Shown: positions 23,363 to 35,671, counted from the stretch's first letter. The stretch: 64,000 nt of DNA from Actinobacteria bacterium OV320 (GCA_001298545.1 LJCX01000029.1:806001-870000), one strand, 5' to 3'. A program made the numbers and translations. Notes: generated from the sequence alone by a model not told the origin.

Positions 23363-24486
23363 AGCCGTACCTCCGTGGTGTCGTTCGTCGTCAGGGGGAA
23401 GGCGGTCGGGTCCGGCAGGGGGAACCGGGCGAGGCCCATCAGGCTGGGCACGAGGTCGTCCATGACCATCCCCTCGCCCCACTTCCCGCCCTCGCCCGGC
23501 ACCAGCAACTCGGCCACGTCCAGCACGTGGTGGCCCGCCATGGACGGCAGGCAGCTGCCCCGTGCCGGGCCGATCGCCGCCGCCCACTCCGCCGGGATCG
23601 CCGACACGCCCTGCGTGGCACCGGCCAGGGCGCCCGCCACCGCGGCCGTCGTGTCCGCGTCGCGGCCCATGTTCACCGCCGTCAGGACGGCTTCGCGGAA
23701 GTCGCCGTCGGCGGCCGCGTAGGCGCCGAAGGCGAGGGCGACGGCCTCGGGGGCGAGGTCGGTCCAGGGGTAGCCGCCGATGACGACGGCGGAGCGGACC
23801 GCACGTTCGCCCCGGTGGGCCACCGCCACCGCCCGGCGCAGCGAACGCGCCGTCCAGGAGTCCTCGGGGACCACGGCGAGGGCGGAGGCGACCACCGAGA
23901 TCGCCGGCGCTCCCGCCATCGCCGCCGCCACTCCCGCCGCGACCGCCTGACCGCCGTAGATGCCCTCGCCGTCGTGGCTCACCGCGCCGTCGATCGCGAC
24001 CAGACGGGCCGCTTCGGCCGGGCGGCCGGCGGCGAAGACGCCGAAGGGGGCGGCGCGCATCGCCAGGCCGTCGCTCCAGGCGTGCCGGTGCTGCGCCGAG
24101 ATCGGCGCCGCCAGGCCTCGGCGGAGGTTCTCCAGGGTGCCGCGTTCGCTGAAGCCGGCGCCGCGGAAGGGGCCCTCGTCGAGGTCGGCGATCCACTGGT
24201 GCCAGGCCGCCTCGACGTGGGCGGGGGTGAGCGCGGAGCCGTGGCGGGCCAGCAGCAGGCCCGAGAAGATCGCGTACTCGGTGTCGTCGGTGCCGGCCGG
24301 CCGGTCGGTGACGTATCCCGTGATACGGCCCCAGCGGGCGCGGATCTCGGAGGGCTTCATGTTCTCCGCGGGGGCTCCCAGGGCGTCTCCCACGGCCAGG
24401 CCGAGCAGGGCGCCGCGGGCCCGTTCGCGCAAGTCGGCGGTGTCCCCGGGCGCCGGGACCGAGGGGATGCGGGCGGTCGATGCCAT
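23359..24486 (-). CDS. ADP-ribosylglycohydrolase family protein (ARH copy 1 of 4, operon leader)
   Basis: 375 aa with all three ARH metal motifs: LGLAVGDALGAPAEN (Gly33-Asp34), GTDDTEYAIFSG (Asp67-Asp68) and NMGRDADTTAAVAGALAGA near residue 280. It is probably catalytically competent. GGAGAGG lies 6 bp before ATG 24486, so the upstream in-frame extension to 24582 is rejected. It is first in an operon of seven overlapping genes and is divergent from the VIT1-type gene across a 291-bp region. Confidence 0.88.
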   Translation of the reverse strand: MASTARIPSVPAPGDTADLRERARGALLGLAVGDALGAPAENMKPSEIRARWGRITGYVTDRPAGTDDTEYAIFSGLLLARHGSALTPAHVEAAWHQWIADLDEGPFRGAGFSERGTLENLRRGLAAPISAQHRHAWSDGLAMRAAPFGVFAAGRPAEAARLVAIDGAVSHDGEGIYGGQAVAAGVAAAMAGAPAISVVASALAVVPEDSWTARSLRRAVAVAHRGERAVRSAVVIGGYPWTDLAPEAVALAFGAYAAADGDFREAVLTAVNMGRDADTTAAVAGALAGATQGVSAIPAEWAAAIGPARGSCLPSMAGHHVLDVAELLVPGEGGKWGEGMVMDDLVPSLMGLARFPLPDPTAFPLTTNDTTEVRL

Positions 24487-24500
24487 ACGCGACCTCTCCT

Positions 24501-24541
24501 CAGGGGCTCCGCACGGGGCGCGGGGCCCTTTTGCGGATGTG
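24501..24541. repeat. REP-like fragment in the leader of the ARH operon
   Basis: Read on the plus strand, an imperfect hairpin (AGGGGCTCCGC then GCGGGGCCCTT) is followed by TTTGCGGATGTG. The same GGGGCGCGGGGC plus CGGATGTG combination occurs inside the trpM ORF at about 11956-11980. It is transcribed in the 5' leader of the ARH operon and could fold there. Confidence 0.45.
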
Positions 24542-24640
24542 TCCCACCGTCGGCGGTTGACCTCAGCCTCACAGGCCCTCATGTCACCCGGTCGACATCT
24601 GTGCAGCCAGTCGATCGTATGAGCATTCGAGGGTAAAACC

Positions 24641-24659
24641 GCAGGTTAGCCCAGCCTTT
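24641..24659. promoter_or_regulatory. Candidate iron box 1 (IdeR/DmdR type) upstream of the VIT1 gene
   Basis: GCAGGTTAGCCCAGCCTTT matches 11-13 of 19 positions of the IdeR/DmdR consensus (TTAGGTTAGGCTCACCTAA), depending on the version used. It lies 119 bp before the VIT1-type start and also upstream of the divergent ARH operon. Confidence 0.5.
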
Positions 24660-24726
24660 CCTTCCTGGCGGGCGGGAATCTCCCGGCATATCTTGGGTGT
24701 TGTCGAATAGTGGAATCAGTCCAGAC

Positions 24727-24745
24727 TTAGCTTTGCCTCAGCTTG
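24727..24745. promoter_or_regulatory. Candidate iron box 2 (IdeR/DmdR type) upstream of the VIT1 gene
   Basis: TTAGCTTTGCCTCAGCTTG matches about 13 of 19 consensus positions. It is 33 bp before the start codon and 67 bp from box 1. Tandem boxes are known from iron-storage genes that IdeR activates, and a VIT1-type exporter fits that logic. Confidence 0.5.
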
Positions 24746-24777
24746 CTGGGGCGCCGTGGAACACCCTGGGGGACCTC

Positions 24778-25509
24778 ATGGCCATCATCGAGACCGAAGC
24801 CGCACTGCACGAGGCGCACCGCGACAACCACACCCACCGGGACGTCAACGGGGGCTGGTTGCGGCCCGCCGTCTTCGGCGCGATGGACGGCCTGGTCTCC
24901 AACCTGGCCCTGATGACCGGTGTCGCCGGCGGTTCGGTGGGTCACCAGACCGTGGTCATCACCGGACTCGCCGGTCTCGCCGCGGGCGCCTTCTCCATGG
25001 CCGCCGGTGAGTACACCTCCGTCGCCTCGCAGCGCGAGCTCGTCGAGGCCGAACTCGAGGTCGAGCGCCGGGAGCTGAGAAAGCACCCCAAGGACGAGGA
25101 GGCGGAACTCGCCGCGCTGTACGAGGCCCGGGGCGTCGAGCCCGAGCTGGCCCGGCGGGTCGCCCAGCAGCTGTCGCGCGATCCCGAGCAGGCCCTGGAG
25201 ATCCATGCCCGTGAGGAGCTGGGCATCGATCCCTCCGATCTGCCCTCGCCGCTGATCGCCGCCGTGTCGAGCTTCGGCGCGTTCGCGCTGGGCGCGCTGC
25301 TGCCCGTACTCCCTTATCTCCTGGGTGCCGCTTCGCTCTGGCCGGCCGTGCTGCTCGCGCTGTTCGGGCTGTTCGGCTGCGGGGCCGTGGTGGCCCGGGT
25401 GACCGCGCGCACCTGGTGGTACAGCGGACTGCGGCAGCTCGCCCTCGGTGGCGCGGCGGCCGGTGTGACGTACGCCCTGGGCAGCTGGTTCGGAACGGCC
25501 GTAGGATAG
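24778..25509 (+). CDS. VIT1/CCC1 family iron/manganese transporter
   Basis: 243 aa. The family opening is seen in GGWLRPAVFGAMDGLVSNLALMTGVAGG, followed by GLAGLAAGAFSMAAGEYTSVASQREL with the conserved Gly/Glu helix, a cytosolic metal-binding helical region rich in Glu (VEAELEVERRELRKHPKDEEAEL) and three C-terminal membrane helices. Proteins of this family export or store Fe(II)/Mn(II). GGGGGA lies ahead of ATG 24778. Two iron-box-like sites upstream support iron control. Confidence 0.9.
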   Translation: MAIIETEAALHEAHRDNHTHRDVNGGWLRPAVFGAMDGLVSNLALMTGVAGGSVGHQTVVITGLAGLAAGAFSMAAGEYTSVASQRELVEAELEVERRELRKHPKDEEAELAALYEARGVEPELARRVAQQLSRDPEQALEIHAREELGIDPSDLPSPLIAAVSSFGAFALGALLPVLPYLLGAASLWPAVLLALFGLFGCGAVVARVTARTWWYSGLRQLALGGAAAGVTYALGSWFGTAVG

Positions 25510-25516
25510 TGCGGAT

Positions 25517-25546
25517 GCTACTTATGCGTTGGGCCGCATAAGTAGC
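25517..25546. terminator. Perfect 12-bp hairpin after the VIT1 gene
   Basis: GCTACTTATGCG, a 6-nt loop TTGGGC and CGCATAAGTAGC form a perfect stem starting 7 bp after the stop codon. It is strikingly AT-rich for this genome. Position suggests a terminator, but without a T-tract an operator role for an unknown factor is possible. The rest of the 25547-25760 stretch holds no gene I can support. Confidence 0.5.
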
Positions 25547-25767
25547 CGTTACTGACTGGTTTCGAGTGCTTAACCAGCGGGCATGAGCCGTAAGCGCTGT
25601 GGGCAATGACGCCTTCGGCGTACTCGCGAGGTGAACGACGCCGCTCTCCTCGCCTGCCGGACCGGCGGACACCGATCTGATCGATCTCGTCCCGTTCGGT
25701 CCCCACATACTTTCAGCCACGTGCGCGATACCCCCGTCGTGACACCGTGGCGTCCGCATGCTGGAAC

Positions 25768-25795
25768 GGAGTATCCGGTTCCCGAGAACCGCTCC
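25768..25795. other. Bulged hairpin upstream of the gltB operator
   Basis: GGAG plus CGGTTC pairs with GAACCG plus CTCC around a CCGA loop, with a 4-nt bulge on one side. It lies immediately before the candidate GlnR site. No function is assigned. Confidence 0.3.
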
Positions 25796-25800
25796 ATCAT

Positions 25801-25832
25801 GTAACCTGCACGAAATTTTGCGTTACGCAGAG
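25801..25832. promoter_or_regulatory. Candidate GlnR operator upstream of gltB
   Basis: The first half-site GTAAC-N6-GAAAT (25801-25816) is very close to the actinobacterial GlnR consensus GTNAC-N6-GAAAC. After 5 bp a second GTTAC (25822-25826) follows, whose distal element is weak. It is 59 bp before the gltB ATG, so GlnR control by nitrogen status is plausible. Confidence 0.45.
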
Positions 25833-25890
25833 GGCCAACGTCGTCCCTTCGCCAGCAGATATGCCACTTGAGACGACGACGGGAGAGCCG

Positions 25891-30490
<4,600 letters not shown>

Positions 30491-30498
<8 letters not shown>

Positions 30499-31954
30499 CC
30501 CGAAGGGCTTCCTGAACCACGGCCGCGAGGTCGCCAAGTCCCGTCCCGTCGACGTGCGTCTGAAGGACTGGAACGAGGTCTACGTCCCCGGTTCGCTGCT
30601 GCCGATCATCGGCAAGCAGGCCGGCCGGTGCATGGACTGCGGCATCCCGTTCTGTCACAACGGCTGTCCGCTGGGGAACCTGATCCCCGAGTGGAACGAC
30701 TTCGCCTACCGCGAGGACTGGACGGCGGCCTCCGAGCGGCTGCACGCCACGAACAACTTCCCGGAGTTCACGGGCCGCCTGTGCCCCGCTCCGTGCGAGT
30801 CGGCGTGTGTGCTGGGCATCAACCAGCCGGCCGTCACCATCAAGAACGTCGAGGTCTCGATCATCGACAAGGCGTGGGAGACCGGTGACGTCGCCCCGCA
30901 GGCGCCCGAGCGCCTGTCCGGCAAGACCGTCGCGGTCATCGGCTCGGGTCCAGCGGGCCTGGCCGCCGCCCAGCAGCTCACCCGGGCCGGCCACACCGTC
31001 GCCGTCTACGAGCGCGCGGACCGCATCGGAGGCCTCCTCCGGTACGGCATCCCCGAGTTCAAGATGGAGAAGCGGCACATCAACCGCCGTATCGAGCAGA
31101 TGCGCGCGGAGGGCACCCGCTTCCGTACCGGGATCGAGATCGGCCGCGACCTCAAGGCGACCGACCTGAAGAAGCGCTACGACGCCATCGTCATCGCCGC
31201 CGGCGCCACGACCGCCCGCGACCTTCCGGTCCCCGGCCGTGAGCTCAAGGGCGTCTACCAGGCGATGGAGTACCTGCCGCTGGCCAACAAGGTCCAGGAG
31301 GGCGACTTCGTGGCGCCCCCGATCTCGGCCGAGGGCAAGCACGTCGTGGTCATCGGCGGTGGCGACACCGGCGCCGACTGCGTGGGCACCGCCCACCGTC
31401 AGGGCGCGGCCTCGGTCACCCAGCTGGAGATCATGCCCCGTCCGGGCGAGGAGCGGGACGCGGTCTCCCAGCCGTGGCCGACCTTCCCGATGCTCTACAA
31501 GGTCACGAGCGCGCACGAGGAGGGCGGCGAGCGGGTCTACTCCGTCTCCACCACCCACTTCGAGGGCGACGAGGACGGCAACGTCCAGTGGCTGCACCTC
31601 AGCGAGGTCGAGTTCATCGACGGCAGGCTGACCCCGAAGCCGGGCACGGAGCGCAAGATCCCCGCCCAGCTGGTCACCCTCGCCATGGGCTTCACCGGCA
31701 CCGACCGTGAGAACGGCGTGGTGGAGCAGTTCGGTCTGGAGCTCGACGAGCGCGGCAACATCGCCCGCGACGCCGACTTCCGGACCAACGTCCCGGGCGT
31801 GTACGTCGCCGGTGACGCCGGCCGCGGCCAGTCGCTCATCGTGTGGGCGATCGCGGAGGGCCGCTCGGCCGCCCGCGGCGTCGACCGGTTCCTGACCGGC
31901 GCGAGCGAACTGCCGGCCCCGATCCGCCCGACGGACCGCTCGCTGCTGGTCTGA
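30491..31954 (+). CDS. gltD: Glutamate synthase small subunit GltD
   Basis: 487 aa. The beta subunit passes electrons from NADPH via FAD and two [4Fe-4S] clusters to GltB. Cys motifs are CMDCGIPFCHNGCPLGNLIPEW near residue 47 and LCPAPCESACVLG near 98. FAD binding is VIGSGPAGLAAAQQL, NADPH binding is VIGGGDTGADCVG, and the C-terminal FAD contact is YVAGDAGRGQSLIVWAIAEGR. It starts 8 bp inside gltB, so the subunits are coupled. Confidence 0.97.
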
Positions 31955-32008
31955 CGGCCCCGTAGGGCCCCTCAAGAACGTCCCGTACAAAGGCGTACGG
32001 AACACAGA

Positions 32009-32054
32009 CGGCGCCTGCCCCACAGTCCCCGACCGGACGACCGGGCAGGCGCCG
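32009..32054. terminator. Bidirectional terminator between gltD and the chitosanase gene
   Basis: CGGCGCCTGCCC (32009-32020) pairs perfectly with GGGCAGGCGCCG (32043-32054) over a 22-nt loop, between two convergent genes. A small additional hairpin CCGTAC/GTACGG is at 31983-32000. Confidence 0.7.
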
Positions 32055-32088
32055 CCGCATGTCCGCCTTCAACTCCGGCCGCCTGGCT

Positions 32089-32901
32089 CTACGGCACTCG
32101 GTACGTCTCCCCGTACACCTGCCACCGCAGCGGGGGGCGCAGGCCGAGGTTGCCCTCGTTCAGGAAGCGGCGCTGGGTGGTGTCGACGCGCGAGGTGTCG
32201 ATGCCGGGGTGCCGGGTCAGCATGGCCCGGCGGCGGGCGTCCAGGAAGGCGTCGAGGTAGTCGGTCTCCTTGCCGCCCTGCGCCGGGGTGCGGGCCTGCC
32301 GCATCGCGCGCGCCCGGATGCCCTCGAAGCTGGTCGGGCCCGCGCCGGGGCCGTGGAAGACCAGGGCGTCGTAGTAGATGAACTGGCCCAGCGCGCCCAG
32401 GCCGTCGACCCGGCCCCGGTGGACCGCCGGGCCGAAGTAGACACGGTCGCGCTCGACGTCCTGGGCGGCCCGGAAGGCGGGCACCCTCGACTCCGCCCGC
32501 CAGGCGGCCGGGAAGCCGGGGTCCAGACCGGCGTGCGAGGCGGTGCCGTCGACCCGGCGCAGGGCGGGGAGATAACGGGCGAGGGCGTTGTCCGGGTGGT
32601 CGCGCGTGTAGCGCTCGACGAGGGTGAGCAGATCGTGGGTGCCGGTGCAGAAGCCGATCAGTCCCGCCGTGTAGCCCTGTCCGTCACCGATGTCCTCGAC
32701 ATAGCCGTACGCGCTGCGCCAGTTCAGCGTCCCGTTCTCGGCGCTGGCCACGATCTTCTGGGCCAGTTCCTTCTGGGTCGGGGCGGTGAGGCCCGGCCGG
32801 GTCGCCTGGACACCGGCCGTCGGCTGGGCGGGCTGGGCGGGAGTGAACAGATACACCGTCGACGCTACGGCGGCGCAGACCAGGGCGGCGGCACGTTTCA
32901 T
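32089..32901 (-). CDS. Secreted chitosanase, glycoside hydrolase family 46
   Basis: About 270 aa. A Sec signal peptide (MKRAAALVCAAVASTVYLF, then TPAQPAQPTAG) precedes a GH46 domain. Catalytic Glu is in IVASAENGTLNW and the catalytic Asp in VEDIGDGQGYTAGLIGFCTGTHD, matching the Streptomyces GH46 pattern. It cleaves beta-1,4-glucosamine linkages of chitosan. The start is ATG 32901; a GTG at 32910 is in frame but adds only MCG before it. It stands alone, convergent with gltD. Confidence 0.92.
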   Translation of the reverse strand: MKRAAALVCAAVASTVYLFTPAQPAQPTAGVQATRPGLTAPTQKELAQKIVASAENGTLNWRSAYGYVEDIGDGQGYTAGLIGFCTGTHDLLTLVERYTRDHPDNALARYLPALRRVDGTASHAGLDPGFPAAWRAESRVPAFRAAQDVERDRVYFGPAVHRGRVDGLGALGQFIYYDALVFHGPGAGPTSFEGIRARAMRQARTPAQGGKETDYLDAFLDARRRAMLTRHPGIDTSRVDTTQRRFLNEGNLGLRPPLRWQVYGETYRVP

Positions 32902-33007
32902 GCCGCACACCCTAGAGCGGGAATGCCGTGTTCCTTGTCATTCCATCCTAATTAGTCGACGAACGAACAAAAGGGCGAAGGCCGGTGGGTGTGGGAGGCT
33001 GTGCGCC

Positions 33008-33727
33008 ATGGTCGCGATCAGTCTCACCAAGGTCCAGGAGACCGCACCCGCGCTGGTCAACCTCTACAAGAGCGCCGGGGTCTCCCTCACCAAGCACGGT
33101 CTCGACGGTCAGCGGGCCGCCGTCTATCTCGTCGTCGACTACTCGGGGTCGATGAAGCCGTACTACCAGGACGGCAGTGTGCAGGCGCTCGCCGACCGGG
33201 TGTTGGGCCTGTCCGCGCACCTCGACGACGACGGCCGGGTGCCGGCCGTCTTCTTCTCCACCGACGTCGACGCCGTCACCGACATCGCCCTCGCCGACCA
33301 TCGGGGGCGGGTGGACCGGATCGTGGCCGGGCTCGGGCACATGGGCAAGACCAGTTACCACCTCGCCATGGACGCCGTCATCGACCACTACCTCGACAGC
33401 GGCTCGAAGGATCCCGCGCTCGTCGTCTTCCAGACCGACGGCGGCCCGATCAACAAGCTCGCCGCCGAACGCTATCTGTGCAAGGCCTCGAAGCTGCCCC
33501 TGTTCTGGCAGTTCATCGGCTTCGGCGACCGGAGCAGCAAGCAGTTCGACTTCCTGCGCAAGCTCGACGAACTGCCCGTACCGGCGAAGCGGGCGGTCGA
33601 CAACGCCGGTTTCTTCCACGCCGGTTCGGATCCGCGCAAGGTGTCGGACGCGGAGCTGTACGACCGGCTGGTCGGGGAGTTCCCGTCGTGGCTGAGGGCG
33701 GCCCGGGCGCAGGGGATCATCCGGTGA
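33008..33727 (+). CDS. VWA-domain protein (TerF-like)
   Basis: 239 aa. An N-terminal VAISLTKVQETAPALVNLYKSAGVSL lead is typical of Ter/CspVWA proteins and is followed by a von Willebrand A domain. The MIDAS metal site is DYSGSMKPY near residue 41, with TSYHLAMDAV and QTDGGPINK. Such proteins are linked to tellurite resistance or stress, but the true role here is unknown. GGGAGG lies 9 bp before the ATG. The stop overlaps the HutD-like gene by 4 bp. Confidence 0.85.
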   Translation: MVAISLTKVQETAPALVNLYKSAGVSLTKHGLDGQRAAVYLVVDYSGSMKPYYQDGSVQALADRVLGLSAHLDDDGRVPAVFFSTDVDAVTDIALADHRGRVDRIVAGLGHMGKTSYHLAMDAVIDHYLDSGSKDPALVVFQTDGGPINKLAAERYLCKASKLPLFWQFIGFGDRSSKQFDFLRKLDELPVPAKRAVDNAGFFHAGSDPRKVSDAELYDRLVGEFPSWLRAARAQGIIR

Positions 33728-34269
33728 CCGTCCTGCTGCCCGCCGCCGGGCGTGCGGCCACAGCCTGGAAGAACGGCGGCGGGGTCACCCGTGAGATCGC
33801 CTGCTTCCCGGCGGGCGCGGGCATGGCCGACTTCACCTGGCGGGTCAGCCTGGCCGAGGTCGCCGCGGACGGCCCGTTCTCCGTGTTCCCCGCGGTGGAG
33901 CGGACGTTGACGCTGGTCGAGGGCGCGGGCATGGACCTGACCGTGGGCGGGCGGCGACGGCTCGTCGACGCGACCGGCGTGCCCTGGGACCTTCCCGGCG
34001 ACGAGCCCACCGACTGTCGGCTGCTGGACGGGCCCGTCGTCAACCTCAACGTGATGTGGCGCAGGGGCGCCCCGGCCCCGACCGTCGCGGTCGTACGCGG
34101 CCGGCTCGGCCTGCGGGCGGCGCACGCCCTGATCGTCGCCCTCGGCGAAAGCGGGTCCGCCGACGTCGACGGGGTGCGGCTCGCCCGCCACGACGCCCTC
34201 CTGCTGAACGGGGAGGACGCGACCGTGCACGCGCACGGCCCGACGGCGGTGGTCGGCCTGACCCCGTGA
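33724..34269 (+). CDS. HutD/Ves family cupin protein
   Basis: 181 aa. It shows the HutD/Ves bicupin pattern: RAATAWKNGGGVTREIACFP near the N-terminus, FTWRVSLAEVAADGPFSVFP, then GLDRTL-like VERTLTLVEGAG and the C-terminal DALLLNGED. HutD proteins often sit with histidine utilisation genes; no hut gene is here. GTG 33724 overlaps the VWA gene stop. Confidence 0.85.
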   Translation: MTVLLPAAGRAATAWKNGGGVTREIACFPAGAGMADFTWRVSLAEVAADGPFSVFPAVERTLTLVEGAGMDLTVGGRRRLVDATGVPWDLPGDEPTDCRLLDGPVVNLNVMWRRGAPAPTVAVVRGRLGLRAAHALIVALGESGSADVDGVRLARHDALLLNGEDATVHAHGPTAVVGLTP

Positions 34270-34418
34270 CGGCGGCGCCGGTGGCCCCGCCGTCCCCGGT
34301 TCCGGGCGCGGCCGGCGCGTGCCGTGTCCGGGCGGACCGGCCCATCCCGAAGCCGACGCCGGCTGAGCATCGCGAACCGACCGGCGGGCCGGGGCGCTGA
34401 CACCGGCTCTTCCCGCAC

Positions 34419-34466
34419 GCATGCCCGTCCGTCTGCGTACGTGCATGCCCGTCCGTCTGCGTACGT
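34419..34466. repeat. Two perfect 24-bp tandem repeats in the HutD-TetR gap
   Basis: A 24-bp unit (beginning GCATGCCCGTCCGTC and ending TGCGTACGT) is repeated exactly at 34419-34442 and 34443-34466, followed by a degenerating GCGCGCCTGCC-rich stretch to about 34510. It lies in the 248-bp gap between the HutD-like gene and the TetR gene, where I see no other feature. Confidence 0.85.
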
Positions 34467-34517
34467 GCCTGCGCGCGCCTGCCCGCGTGCTGTCTGCGTG
34501 CGCGCCTGCCGCTTCGG

Positions 34518-35090
34518 TCAGTTCTTGGGCGGCCAGTTGCGCAGCAGGGCGTCCAGGGCGTCCAGGATCCGGGTCCAGGTCTCCTGGGTGTCGGGGGCGC
34601 TGTGGCTGAAGCCGCCGCCGAGCTCCAGGCTGACGTAGCCGTGGAAGACGCTGCCCAGGAGCCGGACGGCATGGGTCTGGTCCGGCTCCGTGAGGTCGTA
34701 GCCGCGCAGGATCGCCCGGGTCATGCGGGCGTGCCGCGGTCCGGCGCTCGCGGCCGCCGTCTCGGGGTCGAGTCGCAGCTGGGCCGCGGCGTAGCGGCCG
34801 GGATGTTCGCGGGCGTAGTCGCGGTAGACGTCGGCCAGGGCGGTCAGGGCGTCCTTGCCGGCCCGCCCGGCGAGCGCGAGGTCGCCCCGGTCGGCGAGCT
34901 CCTCCAGGGCGAGCAGGGCGATCCGGGTGCTGAGGTCGTCGGAGTTCTTCACGTGCGAGTACAGGCTCGCGACCTTGACGTCGAAGCGCCGGGCGAGCGC
35001 CGAGACGGTCACCTGGTCGAAGCCGACCTCGTCGGCCAGCTCCGCGCCCGCCCGGACCAGACGATCCGTGGTCAGCCCCACACGCCCCAT
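34518..35090 (-). CDS. TetR family regulator, divergent from the FBP-domain gene
   Basis: 190 aa. A standard N-terminal TetR helix-turn-helix (VRAGAELADEVGFDQVTVSALARRFDVKVASLYSHVKNSDDL) is followed by a ligand/dimer domain of the TetR_C WHG type (VFHGYVSLELGGGF). AGGAGG is 6 bp before the ATG. The 23-bp palindrome in the shared promoter region is its likely target, which would make it an autoregulator and repressor of the neighbour. Confidence 0.92.
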   Translation of the reverse strand: MGRVGLTTDRLVRAGAELADEVGFDQVTVSALARRFDVKVASLYSHVKNSDDLSTRIALLALEELADRGDLALAGRAGKDALTALADVYRDYAREHPGRYAAAQLRLDPETAAASAGPRHARMTRAILRGYDLTEPDQTHAVRLLGSVFHGYVSLELGGGFSHSAPDTQETWTRILDALDALLRNWPPKN

Positions 35091-35142
35091 ACCCGTCCTC
35101 CTGCGTCTCGCCCCGTACTCCTCCGCCGATAGCCATTATGCG

Positions 35143-35165
35143 TTTGCCTAAAAGCTTTAGGCAAA
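35143..35165. promoter_or_regulatory. TetR-type operator palindrome
   Basis: TTTGCCTAAA, a 3-bp centre (AGC) and TTTAGGCAAA form a perfect 10+10 inverted repeat. It covers the -35 and most of the spacer of the FBP-gene promoter and lies 53 bp before the TetR start. Confidence 0.8.
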
Positions 35166-35172
35166 TTAGCCT
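35144..35172 (+). promoter_or_regulatory. Promoter of the FBP-domain gene (leaderless)
   Basis: TTGCCT (35144-35149, -35) and TAGCCT (35167-35172, -10) are 17 bp apart. The -10 ends 7 bp before the ATG at 35180, with no ribosome binding site, so a leaderless transcript is predicted. Confidence 0.65.
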
Positions 35173-35179
35173 GCGTTAT

Positions 35180-35671
35180 ATGAAGCCGCTCACCGAGCAA
35201 GAGATCCGTGCCGCGTTCGTCAACTGCACCAAGGGCGAGGCGAAGCGCCTGGCCGTCCCCCGCGACCTGGCCGACCGGCCCTGGGAGGACCTCGACTACC
35301 TCGGCTGGCGGGACCCCCAGGCCCCCGACCGGGCCTACCTCGCCGTCGAGCTGGACGGCCGGCCGAAGGCCCTCGCGCTGCGCTCCTCCACCTCGGGCTC
35401 GTGGCAGGCGCGGCGCAGCATGTGCACGATGTGCCTGACCACCCATTCCGGCGGCGTCTCGCTGATGGTCGCGCCGAAGGCGGGCAGGGCCGGCCAGCAG
35501 GGCAACTCGGTGGGGGCCTACATCTGCAGCGACCTCGCCTGCTCGCTGTATGTGCGGGGCAAGCGGGACGCGGGCGCCGGGGCCCGGCTGCCCGAGACGA
35601 TCACGCTGGAGGAGAAGATCGGGCGGACCGTGGCGAACCTCGCCGCGTTCGTCGCCAAGGTGACCGGCTGA
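35180..35671 (+). CDS. FBP-domain (treble-clef zinc finger) protein
   Basis: 163 aa. Features include an N-terminal KPLTEQEIRAAFVNCTKGEAKRL, a CTMCLTTH and a CSDLACSLYVRGKRD segment, consistent with the C-terminal treble-clef zinc finger of actinobacterial FBP-domain proteins (related to elongation-factor-associated/fusidic-acid-resistance-like folds). The Cys quartet should bind zinc. The role is probably ribosome-linked, which is inferred from the family. The divergent TetR palindrome suggests ligand-induced expression. Confidence 0.85.
   Translation: MKPLTEQEIRAAFVNCTKGEAKRLAVPRDLADRPWEDLDYLGWRDPQAPDRAYLAVELDGRPKALALRSSTSGSWQARRSMCTMCLTTHSGGVSLMVAPKAGRAGQQGNSVGAYICSDLACSLYVRGKRDAGAGARLPETITLEEKIGRTVANLAAFVAKVTG

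Noticed and set aside
25518..25706. 62-aa minus-strand ORF after the VIT1 gene
   Set aside because: It has no convincing ribosome binding site, overlaps the palindrome, and shows no family motif.
25747..25890. N-terminal extension of gltB
   Set aside because: It would cross the candidate GlnR site, and the GGGAGAG ribosome binding site points to ATG 25891; the propeptide-Cys spacing also fits that start.
34419..34510. CRISPR array
   Set aside because: Only two directly adjacent 24-bp repeats without spacers and no cas genes; it is a tandem repeat.
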